64,000 nucleotides of DNA from Steinernema hermaphroditum (GCA_030435675.1 CM059621.1:13640001-13704000), one strand, 5' to 3'; counted from the first letter of the stretch, positions 23,122-35,410 are shown. Program-made: numbers and translations. The notes: a model not told the origin generated them from the sequence alone.

Positions 23122-24870
23122 CTCTTTCTCGTAACCTATCTATGCGGCTCATCTCAATACAGTGTTTGAGCTATCTTGTGATTTGAATTTGTAAGTTTGG
23201 ACAGAAGAACGAAATAAAAAAAATCAAAGATATGGCTACAAACACTTGAGAATGCGCTGTTCGCTGATCTACAGAATGTGGGTATATGAAAAGAGTCTTT
23301 AAAACATAATAAAAAATCGGAAACAAATGCCAAAATGAGTAATCAAAACAAAGAGCATCGTATGTGGGATAGAAGCGCCCTATGTCAATGTTTAATACCG
23401 CGAAGACTCTCGTTAAAAACAGAAATATAAATTGCCCTGCTTGCACAAGATGGATTGACAAAAAATACTAGACATCAATGCATTAAATATTCATTTTATG
23501 CAGACGACTTCCGAGTCATTTAATTATTTCAAAGTTACATGAACCATTATTGGCACAATGATCACAAGTCGTAGTTCTTCCGTTTCACCGAAACTTGTAC
23601 ATGAACGATCCTAGGTGAAGTAATAGAAGCGAGGCAGAAGGTAAAAAGTATAAGTAAATATAAGATTTTGCTCGGATCTCAATACCACAAGCCGCAACCT
23701 GGTCGATATGAAACCTTGTTGGTAAGAACTTTTTGATCAGTCGAATAAGAACATCTTTCAAGGAACTGTGTCACAGAGTACATGTTTGCTCGCGAGCTTA
23801 CGTGAGAAGAAGTCACTCCGTAAATGAAAGCGGGAATTTTGTAGAGTATTCGAAAGATAAACTTTCTCCAAGCTTAAACTTTCGAGGTACATGTACACAA
23901 CAGAGAGTACACAACTATGTTCCACAATTAACGTCGTATGTCATAAATATGCATTATTTTCGCAATGTTTACTGTACGAAATGGATGAGTCTCTTGTTGA
24001 CTGCAGGTAATTCTTACTCCACACTATGATCTGCCTTTTGTCTTAGCTCTGTTCTCTGTCTAGACCAGTCAAAATCGGACAGTGCTCAAATGGTTTACAA
24101 TTGGCATTAGTAGGCATACTAGTAGGAGGAAAACGTGGGCCATCTATAGGGAAAACTGTAACAAAACCATCTAACGCTTCTGATAATGCGCGCTCTGATC
24201 ACGGCCACATTGGTTGTATGCGCCTCTACTAGATTCAACTCTTTGCCACTTCGACGCCCACGACTTGCACTCCTATGAAGCCAAATGAGAAGCAGTTACT
24301 GCAGCGTGATACATGTGGTGCTTGTGCCATTTATCATCATTTCCTCATCACCCCAATCGTGAAGCCACTTATATGCCCCAATGGAAACCTTGCAAAACCA
24401 CGGAATGCTCACCGATAGCCATAGAAGAAAAGAGGATTCGCAGTCCAGAAGTGCGAAGGGTACATGCCGCGAAGAGCGCTCTTTGAAGGGGCGAAGCGGC
24501 GTCAAGAGGCTCCTTTCAGGCTGCGAATTGGCCGCGGAGAGAGGCGATTGAGACGTGCGACTAACGGGGTACGAACGGGGCGCGAATCCGCGAGGCGATG
24601 GAGCGGGTGATAAGAGACACAACCTACTATCATAATATTTATGGATGATTTATGCACGCGCCGACGATAATTACCAGTTTGACACACGCCGTTGACACCT
24701 TTGCGTCCGCCGCCGACAGCCCAAGAGCTCAAGTTGCCCCTAACTGGTCTCGACGGTGACCGTAGTATTCGGTGAGGCTGATTTGAGCTGTTCCATTTTT
24801 GAAGATGTTAGCCTACTTCTTTCTCGTAACCTATTTATGTGGCTCATCTGAAGACAGTGTTTGAGGTATT
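23122..24870 (+). repeat. Direct repeat pair, about 55 bp, 1.7 kb apart
   Basis: TTTCTCGTAACCTAT at about 23128 and again at about 24823 begins a shared stretch through GTTTGAG, with about eight mismatches. Neither copy is coding. They could be ends of an old element or paired regulatory sites. Confidence 0.6.
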
Positions 24871-25449
24871 TTTTTGGAAAATGCGGGAAATTAAAGAATT
24901 CGCCTCAGAACCTTCCTTCAACTTACCAACAACGGTTCATCAAAAATTATCACGATTAAGTTAGATCTCCGTCGATGTCAATATGGGGGAAAAATCCACC
25001 GAACGATATAAAAAATTGGGCGGTTACTTTATGAATATGTTGTACGCTTCTTTCAAAAAAGTCCAATTATCCATCGAATCATAATGTATGTCTTAAAGAA
25101 AGGCCGATAAATTTCAGTTTTCCTTATATGAATTTGTTAACACTTGTACGCTTCTGTACCATACAAAAATTCTCGTTATCCTTCTACACTACTTGCTTCT
25201 GTAGTCTGGATCTGAACAGTGGAACATGAGGTGCTTTGTTTCTTTATTACAAACGAAAGAGAAGCGTGAAATATCTTGGAGCATCTTTCCTGATTTTTGT
25301 ATCCCTTAAGATCATACTATAGGCATCTAAACATGTCCACTCCTTGTTCAAACTGATGCAGCATAGATCACAGATACTTGTTTGTTGATTTTTCTGATTC
25401 GGTTCCGAGTTTATACTTTTGGATCAACGGCTTTCTAATTTTTTTTGGT

Positions 25450-26270
25450 CGACATACATATGTTCGTATGACTTACTTCACATGTTTGCTCTCATATGGC
25501 GCTAGTAGAAGTAAAGAATCTGACGCTTTTAGAACATTTTTGCCCGGCTGAGGTCACGTTGACTTTTTGTGATACTGAGATTTTACATGCGTTAATGAAT
25601 GTTTTCAATTTTTGTTTGCCGTCCCTTCCCGGAAAACACTCAAAGCATTATCGTCTTTCAATTATTCCTCACTGATCAGAACTGAAAAAAGGCAGATTAC
25701 AGATCTTGTTTGTGGAGCTCGAAAATATTGATACCATAGGCAACTGGAGATGTGTACTGATGTCCAAAGTGATGCAGTATCGTACAGAAATAATTGAGTA
25801 CTATTGCTCTGATTGGGTTCGGAATGAATAATACTATAAAATCGTATTTTTGTTGCGGGTGTAGAATGTTCATTGAATAATTTCGATATCAAGAGCTGAA
25901 ATTTTTTTTTTTTGCGTGGATTCTCTAACCTTCTACATAAGAAATTCATCAAAAGCTGCAGATAGAGTAAAAGTAAAGATCCGTTTTCTTTAAAATTTTT
26001 GGTCTCGTGGTCTTTCATTCATTCAGACATTACTTCAGTCGTACATGGTCCGGTCCGAAAAGGCATATATGTAGACAGAAGTCTAGAATGTGATTTTCGT
26101 GGACATCCAGGCGCGAGAGCGGTCGGAATACAGTCGTTTATTACTGATACTTCAATCATACGTTTGCTCTCGTACGGAGTTAGTAGAAGGAAGGAATGCA
26201 ACATTTTAATAATATTTTTTTGCGTGGGTGGTGTAGTTTTACTTCTGAGATTTACATGCGGATGACCTTT
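25450..26270 (+). repeat. Diverged direct duplication
   Basis: About 25465-25600 resembles about 26140-26265. Landmarks are TTTGCTCTC(A/G)TA, followed by GTAGAAG, TTTTTGC and TGAGAT(T)TTACATGCG. Divergence is considerable, so it is old. No frame is conserved. Confidence 0.5.
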
Positions 26271-26334
26271 TGACTTCATTGTTGCAGAACCCTTTTTCAG
26301 ATATTCGTTCTGCTTGTTAAATTCGTTCGTTTTT

Positions 26335-26704
26335 CAGCGCGTCCATCGATCGGCGAATCGAATCGCACAAGAACTCCTCTCCGCTGCTCGAATTGGAATG
26401 TCAATCTTCAGTTGTTTGCTCTCAATCACCGTCTTCGCTACCGTAATCCCTTCACATCAATAATCGCCTCAGCGTCTCCGTGTTGCGAACGCGTCACCAA
26501 CCGGTTCCCCTTTTCGCCCTTTGAAACGCGACTCAGCGCCGCCGAATCGGACGATTCGATCCGACAGGCGAGGGAACGAGTCCGCCGACGAAAAATAAAC
26601 GCCGCCGACTCCGACGTTTTTATGGACTCCTGGGCTACAGTAGTCCTCGACTCTCGACGGGGGGTGCCGTGGAGCAGCGCTCGAGGTGACCCTGTTAGGG
26701 CCAA
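26335..26704. other. GC-rich noncoding island
   Basis: Balanced open frames exist on both strands, but I find no splice structure or domain. It carries a CGAAAAATAAACG element and TTTTTATGG, typical of homeodomain or forkhead-like sites. It adjoins the conserved block at 26705. Confidence 0.35.
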
Positions 26705-26815
26705 TTGACTTCGTGTAACACATGCTATCGAGATTTATTGGATTAACGCGGACCAAACATGAGGATTATTGCTCGTTAAGTGGTGTTTCTCTGCGTTTGT
26801 GACAAACGAAGAAGA
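26705..26815 (-). repeat. Conserved noncoding block, right copy
   Basis: Reverse-complement partner of 12985-13095, retaining GGTGTTTCTCTGCGTTTGTG and GATTATTGCTCGTT. It lies on the opposite side of ref-2 in the order expected for an inverted duplication. Confidence 0.7.
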
Positions 26816-27554
26816 AGGGGAAGTCATTCGCGATTTCGACCTGGAGTCGAAGATGAACAAGAACAACTGGCTGTGATACATGGTATGAAAATGAGTGAAT
26901 TGTGCATATATTTGTATGGCACAGAAGTCTCGCAGCGTTGATTTAACAGTTCCACTGAAATTTTTGATGAATTACCAAAAGGACTGATGGGTCAAATCGA
27001 ATATAAATTAGAATAGTGGTGAATCACACGAACACTTAGGAACAACCGAAGGAACAAACAAAAATTGAAATTAAATTTAATCACATTCTTATGGATCACG
27101 ATGGATGCATGTTCGCGTTGTGGAGATGTGTAAAAGAAATGTAGAAATTCAAATCGCAAAAATTCTCTTTAAAGTACTGAAATAATGCGTAAGAGAAACG
27201 GTTTGGCCTTTATAGATTACAATTTTGAAAGTTTATGGCGAGTTATGGTGATATCTATAATATATCAATGCATGCATCATTTCGAAAATACTGTAGTCTT
27301 TGAAGAAAATAGAAATTTTGATAGAAATTTTTGCGGGGGGACGTTGTGAGTTCGAAGCCCAAGCAGAGAGTTGGAAAAGTGGCAAACCCTGTAGCAGTTG
27401 TGAGATTTCCGGATGCATTTAAGATGCATTCTATGTATGAAGTAGCTCCAAAAGTGGTTCTTAAATCCAAGAGGGGAGTTGGATAAGTGTGAAATACAGC
27501 CAAGACCGGAGATGTATTTTTACAATTACAATTTCTTCCATATCATTTACTTTG

Positions 27555-27720
27555 CATCATGCGGATCCCAAAACCACTGATGGAGTGCCATTCTTCTCGC
27601 CTGGGTCTGCCATGTTTCCACTCTCAGGGTTCTCCGGATGTCATCGTCGCGAACCAGTCGGATTTTTTGGCCCAGATAGATGAAGGACTCTTTGGAAAGG
27701 AAGGATCTTTCACTTCGCTT
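27555..27720 (-). pseudogene. Fragment of an RTE-type reverse transcriptase
   Basis: On the minus strand one frame reads KESFIYLGQKIRLVRDDD followed by IRRTLRVETWQTQARR. This matches the ESFVYLGQEIQLIRN region just after the RT domain of the intact element at 48354-51230, at moderate identity. No further open sequence is linked to it, so it is a decayed remnant of a related family. Confidence 0.55.
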
Positions 27721-27729
27721 CCGCATGAA

Positions 27730-29180
27730 GATGCTGCACGTTGAAAGAATTTGTTCTAGACGACTAACAAGTAAATTGACAACAGGAAAGGGTCAAATGG
27801 TTGTTGGTAGAATTGGAAGAGTTCGCCTTTTAGTATATGATCGTCGCATAGTGATATGTAAATGCTAGCATACTGTACGTTTTGAAATAGCGTTTGAGTT
27901 TAAGTCAACTCCATGGGATTATTGTGAAGGTGTTGACGAGATGAGCTGAGATGATCCTTCGAACTGCGAAAAGAGAGAATTGTGTATCTGAAGTGGGAAC
28001 TCGTAAAGTGCGGTTGATACACAGAGGGAACCACTGAAAGGTCACAAAGGAACAACACATAAAGCGAGGCTTGCAAAAATTTTGACAGGATGAGTGCCAT
28101 GAAACCGCAAACTGTGGATGCACGCATTAGCTCTGAACACTCGAAGAGTGATATAAATCACACAAAGCGGTTTATTGCCGGATCCGCTCAATTTCACCGA
28201 TTCAATTTTTGCATTCTGATCTTTTAAGAAATGAGCACTTTCGCTTACAGCAGATGCTATGAGAAGTTGAAATAAGCATTTGCGATCCGATGAGGGTTGC
28301 GGCTGACCTTTACGGGCTCAATAAAATGGATGTGGTAATGAGATTTGCAACTGTAAGATATAACATGCCAATTGAAGTGTATACGAAACGTGGATTCATA
28401 GAGATTGATTTAAATTTTTGTCGGAGATACGCAATACCTTTTCAACTTCCGTTGATGTTAATGAATTATAGTGAGAAATGTGCTTCTGATGGTGAGTATG
28501 CCGTTTGCCCAAACAAAAATAAAGAAGAGATCGAACGAAATAGAGGATATGGGTGGACGATCCATTAAACGAAGCAAATTGACAAAGGATGATTGTTACA
28601 AGGCAATTCAAGTTACATTATTTTTGAAAGAAGTAAATGGTTTCCCAGAGCGGTTAACGAAATTTTTGCGGCTGGTAATGCTCATCATATCCGGATAAAT
28701 GGCCAGTTTTCAATGCATAGCACAACCTTATAATATAACACCCTGGTAGCTTCAAGTTAAGGTTGGCTTCAATGATATGATATGATTTAATATGGTTCAC
28801 GGAATTGCCTATTGACAATCGTAGAGACAAAATGCAAAGGCCTGCTTTCAGCCGTGGTGTCAAAAGTCATATGGAGATTTCCATTGTTGCGCCGTTTGTC
28901 CTCGGGTCGTTTATGCGTAACTTATTAAGTCCGCCAAAGGAAAGAAGGTCACCGATGGCGACCTTGAACGAATGCAACCGCAACTAGGCGTGATTGAGTT
29001 TTTGCGTCGCGAGGAATATCCATCAAAAACGTGTGAAGTGCAAAGGTTGACTTCAAATTAAGATTGAAAATTAGATTCGGCTCTGTGAAAGCGTGATTTT
29101 TGGGGTTAATCTCAACTAGTGGTACCGTGCGATGTGTTCACTTTTAAGCGATAATCTGAGAACAATTTTTGGTGGCTTTA
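27730..29180. other. No supported gene
   Basis: AT-rich. A 92-residue frame at 28290-28568 and a short frame around 28940-29055 look mildly protein-like (for example KVTDGDLERMQPQLGV) but have no start context, splice partners or known motif. Confidence 0.35.
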
Positions 29181-29184
29181 TTAA

Positions 29185-29235
29185 ATGTTCGATGTTCCCG
29201 GCTTAACAAAGAGTAATGACGGGCAATTTGGTGGT
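29185..29235 (+). repeat. Third, diverged copy of the terminal-exon block
   Basis: GATGTTCCCGGCTTAACAAAG and GACGGGCAATTTG match GATGTTCTCAGCTTAACAGAG and GACGGGCAGTTTG in the block at 30156-30378, in the same orientation. It is shorter and more diverged. Confidence 0.5.
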
Positions 29236-29329
29236 AGCAGCAGTGGATCAATCATCGTATTCTGTGTACTTATGGATAGTTATGGAGCGACTATGGAATG
29301 AAGCTTCAGCTGAAGGCAATTAGAAAGCA

Positions 29330-29475
29330 CATCACCGAAAATATTGATTGATTTCAATAAGAAACTATGAGCATACTGTGTATCAGAGTTGGACCAATTG
29401 GTATAATTTTTAACAGTGCCAATAATTTCCCTTCGAGTATTACCGAAAATATTGATTGATTTCAATAATGAAGCC
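29330..29475 (+). repeat. 27-bp direct repeat
   Basis: ACCGAAAATATTGATTGATT followed by TCAATAA occurs at about 29337 and about 29445. Noncoding, 108 bp apart. Confidence 0.7.
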
Positions 29476-30155
29476 GGCTGAAGGAGACATGTTCTGTTTA
29501 CTATTCGGCATCATGTCTTTGATTCGAATAAAGTCAATTTTGCAAAACAATCATACGAACATCTTCAGTCATTGTTTCTAGTCTTCCAGATGCAGAAAAC
29601 AATGAGCACAAGCCTCGACACTTGAAAATGCACCTGATTATAGCATTATTTGGGCTACTTTAAAAAGTCTCTGGGTTCTTTTTTCCCGACGCAATCCGTT
29701 CGAATCACCAACTCGAGCTCTCTTGCAAAGCTCGAATCCCCTCGAACTTTGACCATTTTTGTATTTACCAAAACGTTCTTCTCTGATCTTCTTGATTGTG
29801 AAAAGGCACAGCTGGTGATCTGGTGATCAGCTCTGTGAGTGCGATGTGCACGTTAAACTGGAATATATCAGTCCAAAAGAAAGAGAGGTCGGAAAGAAAG
29901 TGATACTTTTGAACACATTGTTTTTGTTGTTCTTCTGCAAACAGAGGGTCGCTCGTAATAAGGGACATAGGTAATAAAACGCTCTTTTCTCGAATAAATA
30001 CATTCATTTATTTGAGTTGCTCGATTTTTCCATGAAGTCTCTTTCTTTCAGTGGCATCAGAACAATAATGATTTCATGTAAACGTGTAAGTCTTCAAAAT
30101 TTATGTGTCCATAGCATTGCTTTCTGATTTTAGGCACTGCGCATTTACAGTACTC

Positions 30156-30378
30156 AGGTGTGAAACGCATTGAACGGTTCGGGGCACAGTCAGCACATGG
30201 ACAAATCAGCTCTGACTCGAATAAACAAAGAAGTGCGATTGTGGTGAATAGAACGAAGTGTGATGTTCTCAGCTTAACAGAGAGTGGCGACGGGCAGTTT
30301 GTCACTGCTGAAGGGAGGTCACCTCACGGGTTCTAGGGATGGCCACCAAGAGGGACCATCCAGTGTAGACTAGAAAAC
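30156..30378 (+). pseudogene. Duplicated 3'-terminal exon, right copy
   Basis: A TACTCAG acceptor is followed by an open frame beginning with KRIERFGAQSAHGQISSD and ending EGRSPHGF-stop at about 30339. It is the inverted partner of 12495-12710. No preceding exon is recognised. Conservation of frame between copies suggests they were coding when duplicated. Confidence 0.45.
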
Positions 30379-30498
30379 CTTTTGTATCCGTGTGCACTAT
30401 AGTATACCCAAGAGTTGGATCAAGCAATGATGTTTATTTCATTTTTACAGCCATTTACAGGTGGCGTAATTGAATTCATTAATAGCGTTATGGAAGTA

Positions 30499-31949
30499 CA
30501 GTATGGGCCATAAAGATAGCCTCACCTAGTGTTTTCCCTGTTTCTGGCTTCGTTGTGACTTTGATTACAAAAGCTGTACACCATTCGAAAGAGCGTCGAA
30601 AATGATGACGGATAGCTTGCATTCCGAAATCAGTCGGCGAAAAATTTTGAAATTTTTAGAAACAAAATAAAAAGGTGTCCAATTTTACCGGGCCATATTG
30701 ATAGCCTCACCCTGTGTAAAACTCGTTTTATGCAACATAAATGAACAATGCAACAACATGGTGCAGTAAATAACATTAAGAATTGATATCTAGCGGATCT
30801 AAGTGTAGTTTGGACAATACCCAGGTGGTTTTGGATGTCAAAACTTTTAAATTTGTAATAGCAGTTCCAGACAACTACGAACTTGGGAATTTTCATTGAA
30901 AAGTGACCAAATAAAACGTGTAAATAACGTGAATCATCTTTTTCTCCATTAAAAATAACCTAGGGGGTGAAATGAGTCGAAATAAGTACCTTTGAGGACC
31001 TTTTCGCCTTCAAAACTTAGAACCGCAACTTATCGAGCACTCTTAAATGGGTCCCGAAACGATGTGAAATACCGGCTTTCCGGACTTTTTAAATGACACC
31101 ACGTTGTAGACCGAGCAAAATAACCCCTAGGCATAATCTTCTTTTGATTTCATGGTACAGCTTCTCAAAACAAAACAATTCTTCCAAGACGCTTTTTTGT
31201 CCTTCCAAACTTTAGAACCATACCTTTCAAAAGGCAAAAAGTAAATGATAAAAAAGCGTCTTGGAAGAATTGTTTTGTTTTGAGAAGCTGTACCATGAAA
31301 TCAAAAGAAGATTATGCCTAGGGGTTATTTTGCTCGGTCTACAACGTGGTGTCATTTAAAAAGTCCGGAAAGCCGGTATTTCACATCGTTTCGGGACCCA
31401 TTTAAGAGTGCTCGATAAGTTGCGGTTCTAAGTTTTGATGGCGAAAAGGTCCTCAAAGGTACTTATTTCGACTCATTTCACCCCCTAGGTTATTTTTAAT
31501 GGAGAAAAAGATGATTCACGTTATTTACACGTTTTATTTGGTCACTTTTCAATGAAAATTCCCAAGTTCGTAGTTGTCTGGAACTGCTATTACAAATTTA
31601 AAAGTTTTGACATCCAAAACCACCTGGGTATTGTCCAAACTACACTTAGATCCGCTAGATATCAATTCTTAATGTTATTTACTGCACCATGTTGTTGCAT
31701 TGTTCATTTATGTTGCATAAAACGAGTTTTACACAGGGTGAGGCTATCAATATGGCCCGGTAAAATTGGACACCTTTTTATTTTGTTTCTAAAAATTTCA
31801 AAATTTTTCGCCGACTGATTTCGGAACGCAAGCTGTCCGTCATCATTTTCGACGCTCTTTCGAATGGTGTACAGCTTTTGTAATCAAAGTCACAACGAAG
31901 CCAGAAACCGGAAAAACACTAGGTGAGGCTATCTTTATGGCCCATACTG
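30499..31949. mobile_element. Long-hairpin (foldback) element with Tc1/mariner-like ends
   Basis: The element is 1451 bp and is flanked by TA on both sides. It begins CAGTATGGGCCATAAAGATA and ends with the exact complement. The two arms (about 30499-31197 and 31252-31949) are nearly perfect inverted copies of roughly 700 bp around a loop of about 55 bp. TIR-like sequence recurs inside each arm (GGGCCATATTGATAGCC at about 30691). The only frame is an 88-residue one present in both arms, with no transposase motif, so it is non-autonomous. It interrupts the right arm of the large inverted duplication. Confidence 0.85.
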
Positions 31950-32267
31950 TATAATTCTGTTACGATAATTTTTGTCATAGTTTTGATTATTCGATGTGGG
32001 TTGTAGTGGATTGTAGAGCAAGAACGATCAAGACCATCATTTCCTAAATCACGTAGAATCTTTGCATAGTTGAGCATGAGTTTGTCTGCATGGCGACCGT
32101 ATTCATTGATTTACATGTGATTAAATGTGAAAAAATGGAATTTACTTTTATTTTTGTAGTTGTGAACCGATCACCTTTTCGAGAATATTATTAATCCTAA
32201 TACATTCTTTTTTGTCGATTTTTGTCGATCAGAACGCTGTTCAGACCTCAAACTGTTAATTCGTACA

Positions 32268-33600
32268 TATGGCCTTGATGTCGCTGCGAGATAATCACGC
32301 TTAACCACTTCGTCGACCTCTCCTTTAGAGGATTACCGATAAACGACCACCGCTGAGTCAATTAGCACGATCAAAGACACCACAGCGGCCAACACGACGG
32401 GAAAGGTGTGAACTACCTCTCAAGTTGTTCTTATCTTTGAACCACAGTCATCTTTCTATCGGGAAGATGTGTTCTTCCAGGTTGCCTGCACGATCTACAA
32501 AGAAACGTGCCAATAAAATGGGCGAAAATGCTACAATAGAAGAAAGTCTATCTATGATCGCTCCTTCTAAGTGTCTTTCGACTTTTGTAGTCCTGCTAGC
32601 TCTGAAATATGAGATCATATGCTAGTTACAGTGCGGTCACATTTCGAGTTTCTAGATTTTTAATTTATTTTTTTTATTATTAGTTCTTAGACATGTATTT
32701 CGTGAAATACTCAGGTTCATTTGCATAAGTGATACCTTGAGACGCTAACACGATCGCCTTTTCGATGTCAAAGTTGAGCTCAAACACCTTCTTCGGCTCA
32801 TCCTCTCTCCTAATAGTCATCCCTTCACACACAGGTCTGGTGGCACCATTCTGGAAAAGCGTTCCCCGAGCCATCACATCTCTGAGGTCGACGTCTTTTC
32901 CAAAAGTTGCCGCGTTTGAGGAGACCTCTGGTGACTTCGGACTGAGCGTTTTAGGAGAAACGCCGATCAGCGGTTGTCTAAACGCTCCGAGGCTGGGTTT
33001 GCCATGAGGCGAGACCCTAGGACCCTTTTTGAAACCCTGTTGGAAAGGCTTTCTGATGGACTTAAGGTGGTTAGGCACATACGCCCCTCCGAAATTCGGC
33101 GATTTGTTCGATTTCCACGTGGGAGATGTCTTCTTGTCAGGGAAAGGATTATAAGATGGGCCGTTGTTAAAGAAGAAGTTAGACGACGGAGCGACCGTTT
33201 CAGTGCAGCTCGGAACCATGATGAGATTAGACGCGGAAACTAGTACGGTAGTGTTTATATGAGGTTAGGTTGGACAGAACACTCAAGATGAAGTCACTTT
33301 TAATATCGTCACGAGTTACACTGACCGCCACCACTCGAAACATGGTTAAATAGCCCGGTTTCGTGTGATTTGCGATGCTTTGATGCATCTCTGGATGATG
33401 CATCTCTATCATACATGGCTCAATGATGGATTCGTTTCGAGACCTTTCCTTTCGAAAGAGATCACAAAGAACACCTAAGTAAATCTGGCCAGATACCGTC
33501 CACCATTGGTTGTGTAATGTGATGTAACCTTCGTTATAAGATTTTCATTTTTTTAAATTTGAATGACTTTAAAGAAGATGATGATGCACTGATCTGATCA
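32268..33600 (-). repeat. Right arm of the large inverted duplication
   Basis: Reverse-complement partner of 10920-12260. It starts at CATATGGCCTTGATG and includes the second copy of the single-exon gene with its promoter, then decays past 33480. Between this arm and the 30156-30378 block the right side carries about 1.9 kb against about 0.24 kb on the left, mostly accounted for by the foldback insertion. Confidence 0.85.
32680..33219 (-). CDS. Single-exon protein of unknown family, copy 2
   Basis: 179 residues, intact from MVPSCTETVAPSS to KYMSKN, with H72 and T91 replacing Gln and Ala of copy 1. Ser/Pro/Lys-rich N-terminal half and a more ordered C-terminal half, no secretion signal. The TATAAA box and the short spacing to the ATG are retained. 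Sequence downstream of the stop has diverged much more from copy 1 than the coding region has, which suggests purifying selection or local gene conversion. Function unknown. Confidence 0.6.
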   Translation of the reverse strand: MVPSCTETVAPSSNFFFNNGPSYNPFPDKKTSPTWKSNKSPNFGGAYVPNHLKSIRKPFQQGFKKGPRVSPHGKPSLGAFRQPLIGVSPKTLSPKSPEVSSNAATFGKDVDLRDVMARGTLFQNGATRPVCEGMTIRREDEPKKVFELNFDIEKAIVLASQGITYANEPEYFTKYMSKN

Positions 33601-35410
33601 GAGTTTCAAGTCTTTGGAGAAACAAAACGTCGGCAATGTTCAACTGACAGTGAAACGCGAACATGCCCAAAAAATACTGATTTTTTGCATTTTCCTTACA
33701 TAACAAATTGCATTTTCATATTCCTGTATATGCTTCGACCACAAATAATAATAATGGATTCAAAATAACTTTCAAACGATTTTAGGACTTTTCGTAACTC
33801 TTCGCACAGTCTTTATCACAGATTTAGATCAATGCCAAGGGTTTAGCTTTCGATTTCTTTGTTGGTGCAGCGACAACCTGTCTACGACTAATGAAAGAGC
33901 TGATTTGCACCGCTATGGACATGTGTTAAAACAGGCGGCCAAAAGTGCGAATGGACACACATTTGCTTCTGGACGAAGTGCGAATGTTCGCAGATTGCCC
34001 GTAGGAGGGCTTACGGTCATTAAGGGGTCTGAGGGTGAGCGTCATGATCAATGAAAAGGGACATATTCACCCTGGAATGAAACTAAACATACATCATTTT
34101 TGGTCATCACTGCTTAACACCACAACAACTTACGTCTTCCCGTAATGAAGGTTTGCGGTGGAGCTCTAATGGTGGGAGACCTCAGCCTTGGGTAATTAAG
34201 CCTTTCTATACATAGACAGACGACAATAAAGAACATACTCGTAACGACACACTCGCGCTATTCAAAAAACATATTTTTTGCACTGTATTTTTGCATTGTT
34301 TTTATAGTAGCGAAGACTGTGATATGTATATCATCTGAAAGCGCTTCGTCTGTTCTACAAATCTGCGGTGCTACTTTTTTTCATAACACTCTGTACATTA
34401 ATTTTAGGCTTCCGAATTCAGGCACATTTCCATGAGGCAAAAACAAGTGCTTACGACGACCATCTTCTTTCCGCCTTTTGCCCCCAGAATGTTGATCTCA
34501 GGATTTTTCTAACAAAGCCGCTAAACTGAGTGCTAAACTTTCTACAGTCACCCTGGAAGGTTAACCCTGGGACCACACGCGTCGCACACGACCAAAAAGG
34601 AAAATGGTTGCGAAAAACACAATTTCTTTTTCTTGAGCTTTTATTGTGTATCTTGTTTCGAAGCTCTTTATCACAATGTTACCGTAGGATTGCCTTCGCG
34701 ATGGAACATACGCTGTAAAATGCTGTTAGCTGAAAGCGAAGCAAATTAGTTACCGCCCGAATATATGGATGGAAGAGATAGAATATTCGTGACGTCTTCC
34801 ATCTTTGTCGTTCGCTTGGTGCTGGGATGAGCGAATTGTAATGATTTCAAAAGGTGAAAGCGGTTTAACAGTTTAGCGGGCGAGGTTCATATAATATTGA
34901 CGTGTGCTTCGATCTTAGCGGAAGTCTCTCTTCTTGTTGGTGGGGGCTGACCTTTTTTTGAGTTTTGATTTGATTTTTACCCTCGGAGTTTTTTGCCTCT
35001 TGACTCTTGTTCCGACTCTCGCTAACTGAGCGAAATTAATTCTTCATTTGGGATTCGAATTTTTATGTGTTCTTGCTTCTTCGGAATCATATAGCTCCTA
35101 AGACCCATCTCTCCGAAGCGGATGCGAGCTCCGAAACCGCCTCTGTGCCGCAAACGCCCCGAGAAGTAGAAGATTAGTCTCAATTTCCGGAGTTTCGCCG
35201 TTTTCCTGATACCCAGAATAGGTTTTATCATGCGTTGTGCAACGTGAAAACAGAAGAAAATTTTGGAAATCCCGTCTTCCAGATCGTTCTGGGACCCGGA
35301 CAAAAATGCAGGTCAAGTTGTGGTTCTTTGAAGGAGAAGTGATGCCCATAAACACTAGAATCATCTGATTTGCACTCTTGTAATTTTTGGCGCCGAAAAC
35401 GGCGTTTTGA
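33601..35410. other. No supported gene
   Basis: AT-rich on the left. The right third (35000-35400) has mixed composition with open but unlinked minus-strand frames. No splice-consistent model was found. Confidence 0.4.

Larger units (their letters stand above)
22721..26330. other. Gene-free region upstream of ref-2
   Basis: Mostly AT-rich with no supported exon. One GC-rich island at 24420-24760 contains CATAATATTTATGGATGATT-like homeodomain-type sequence and no convincing codons. It also holds dispersed repeats listed separately. A long regulatory upstream region for ref-2 is the simplest reading. Confidence 0.4.
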
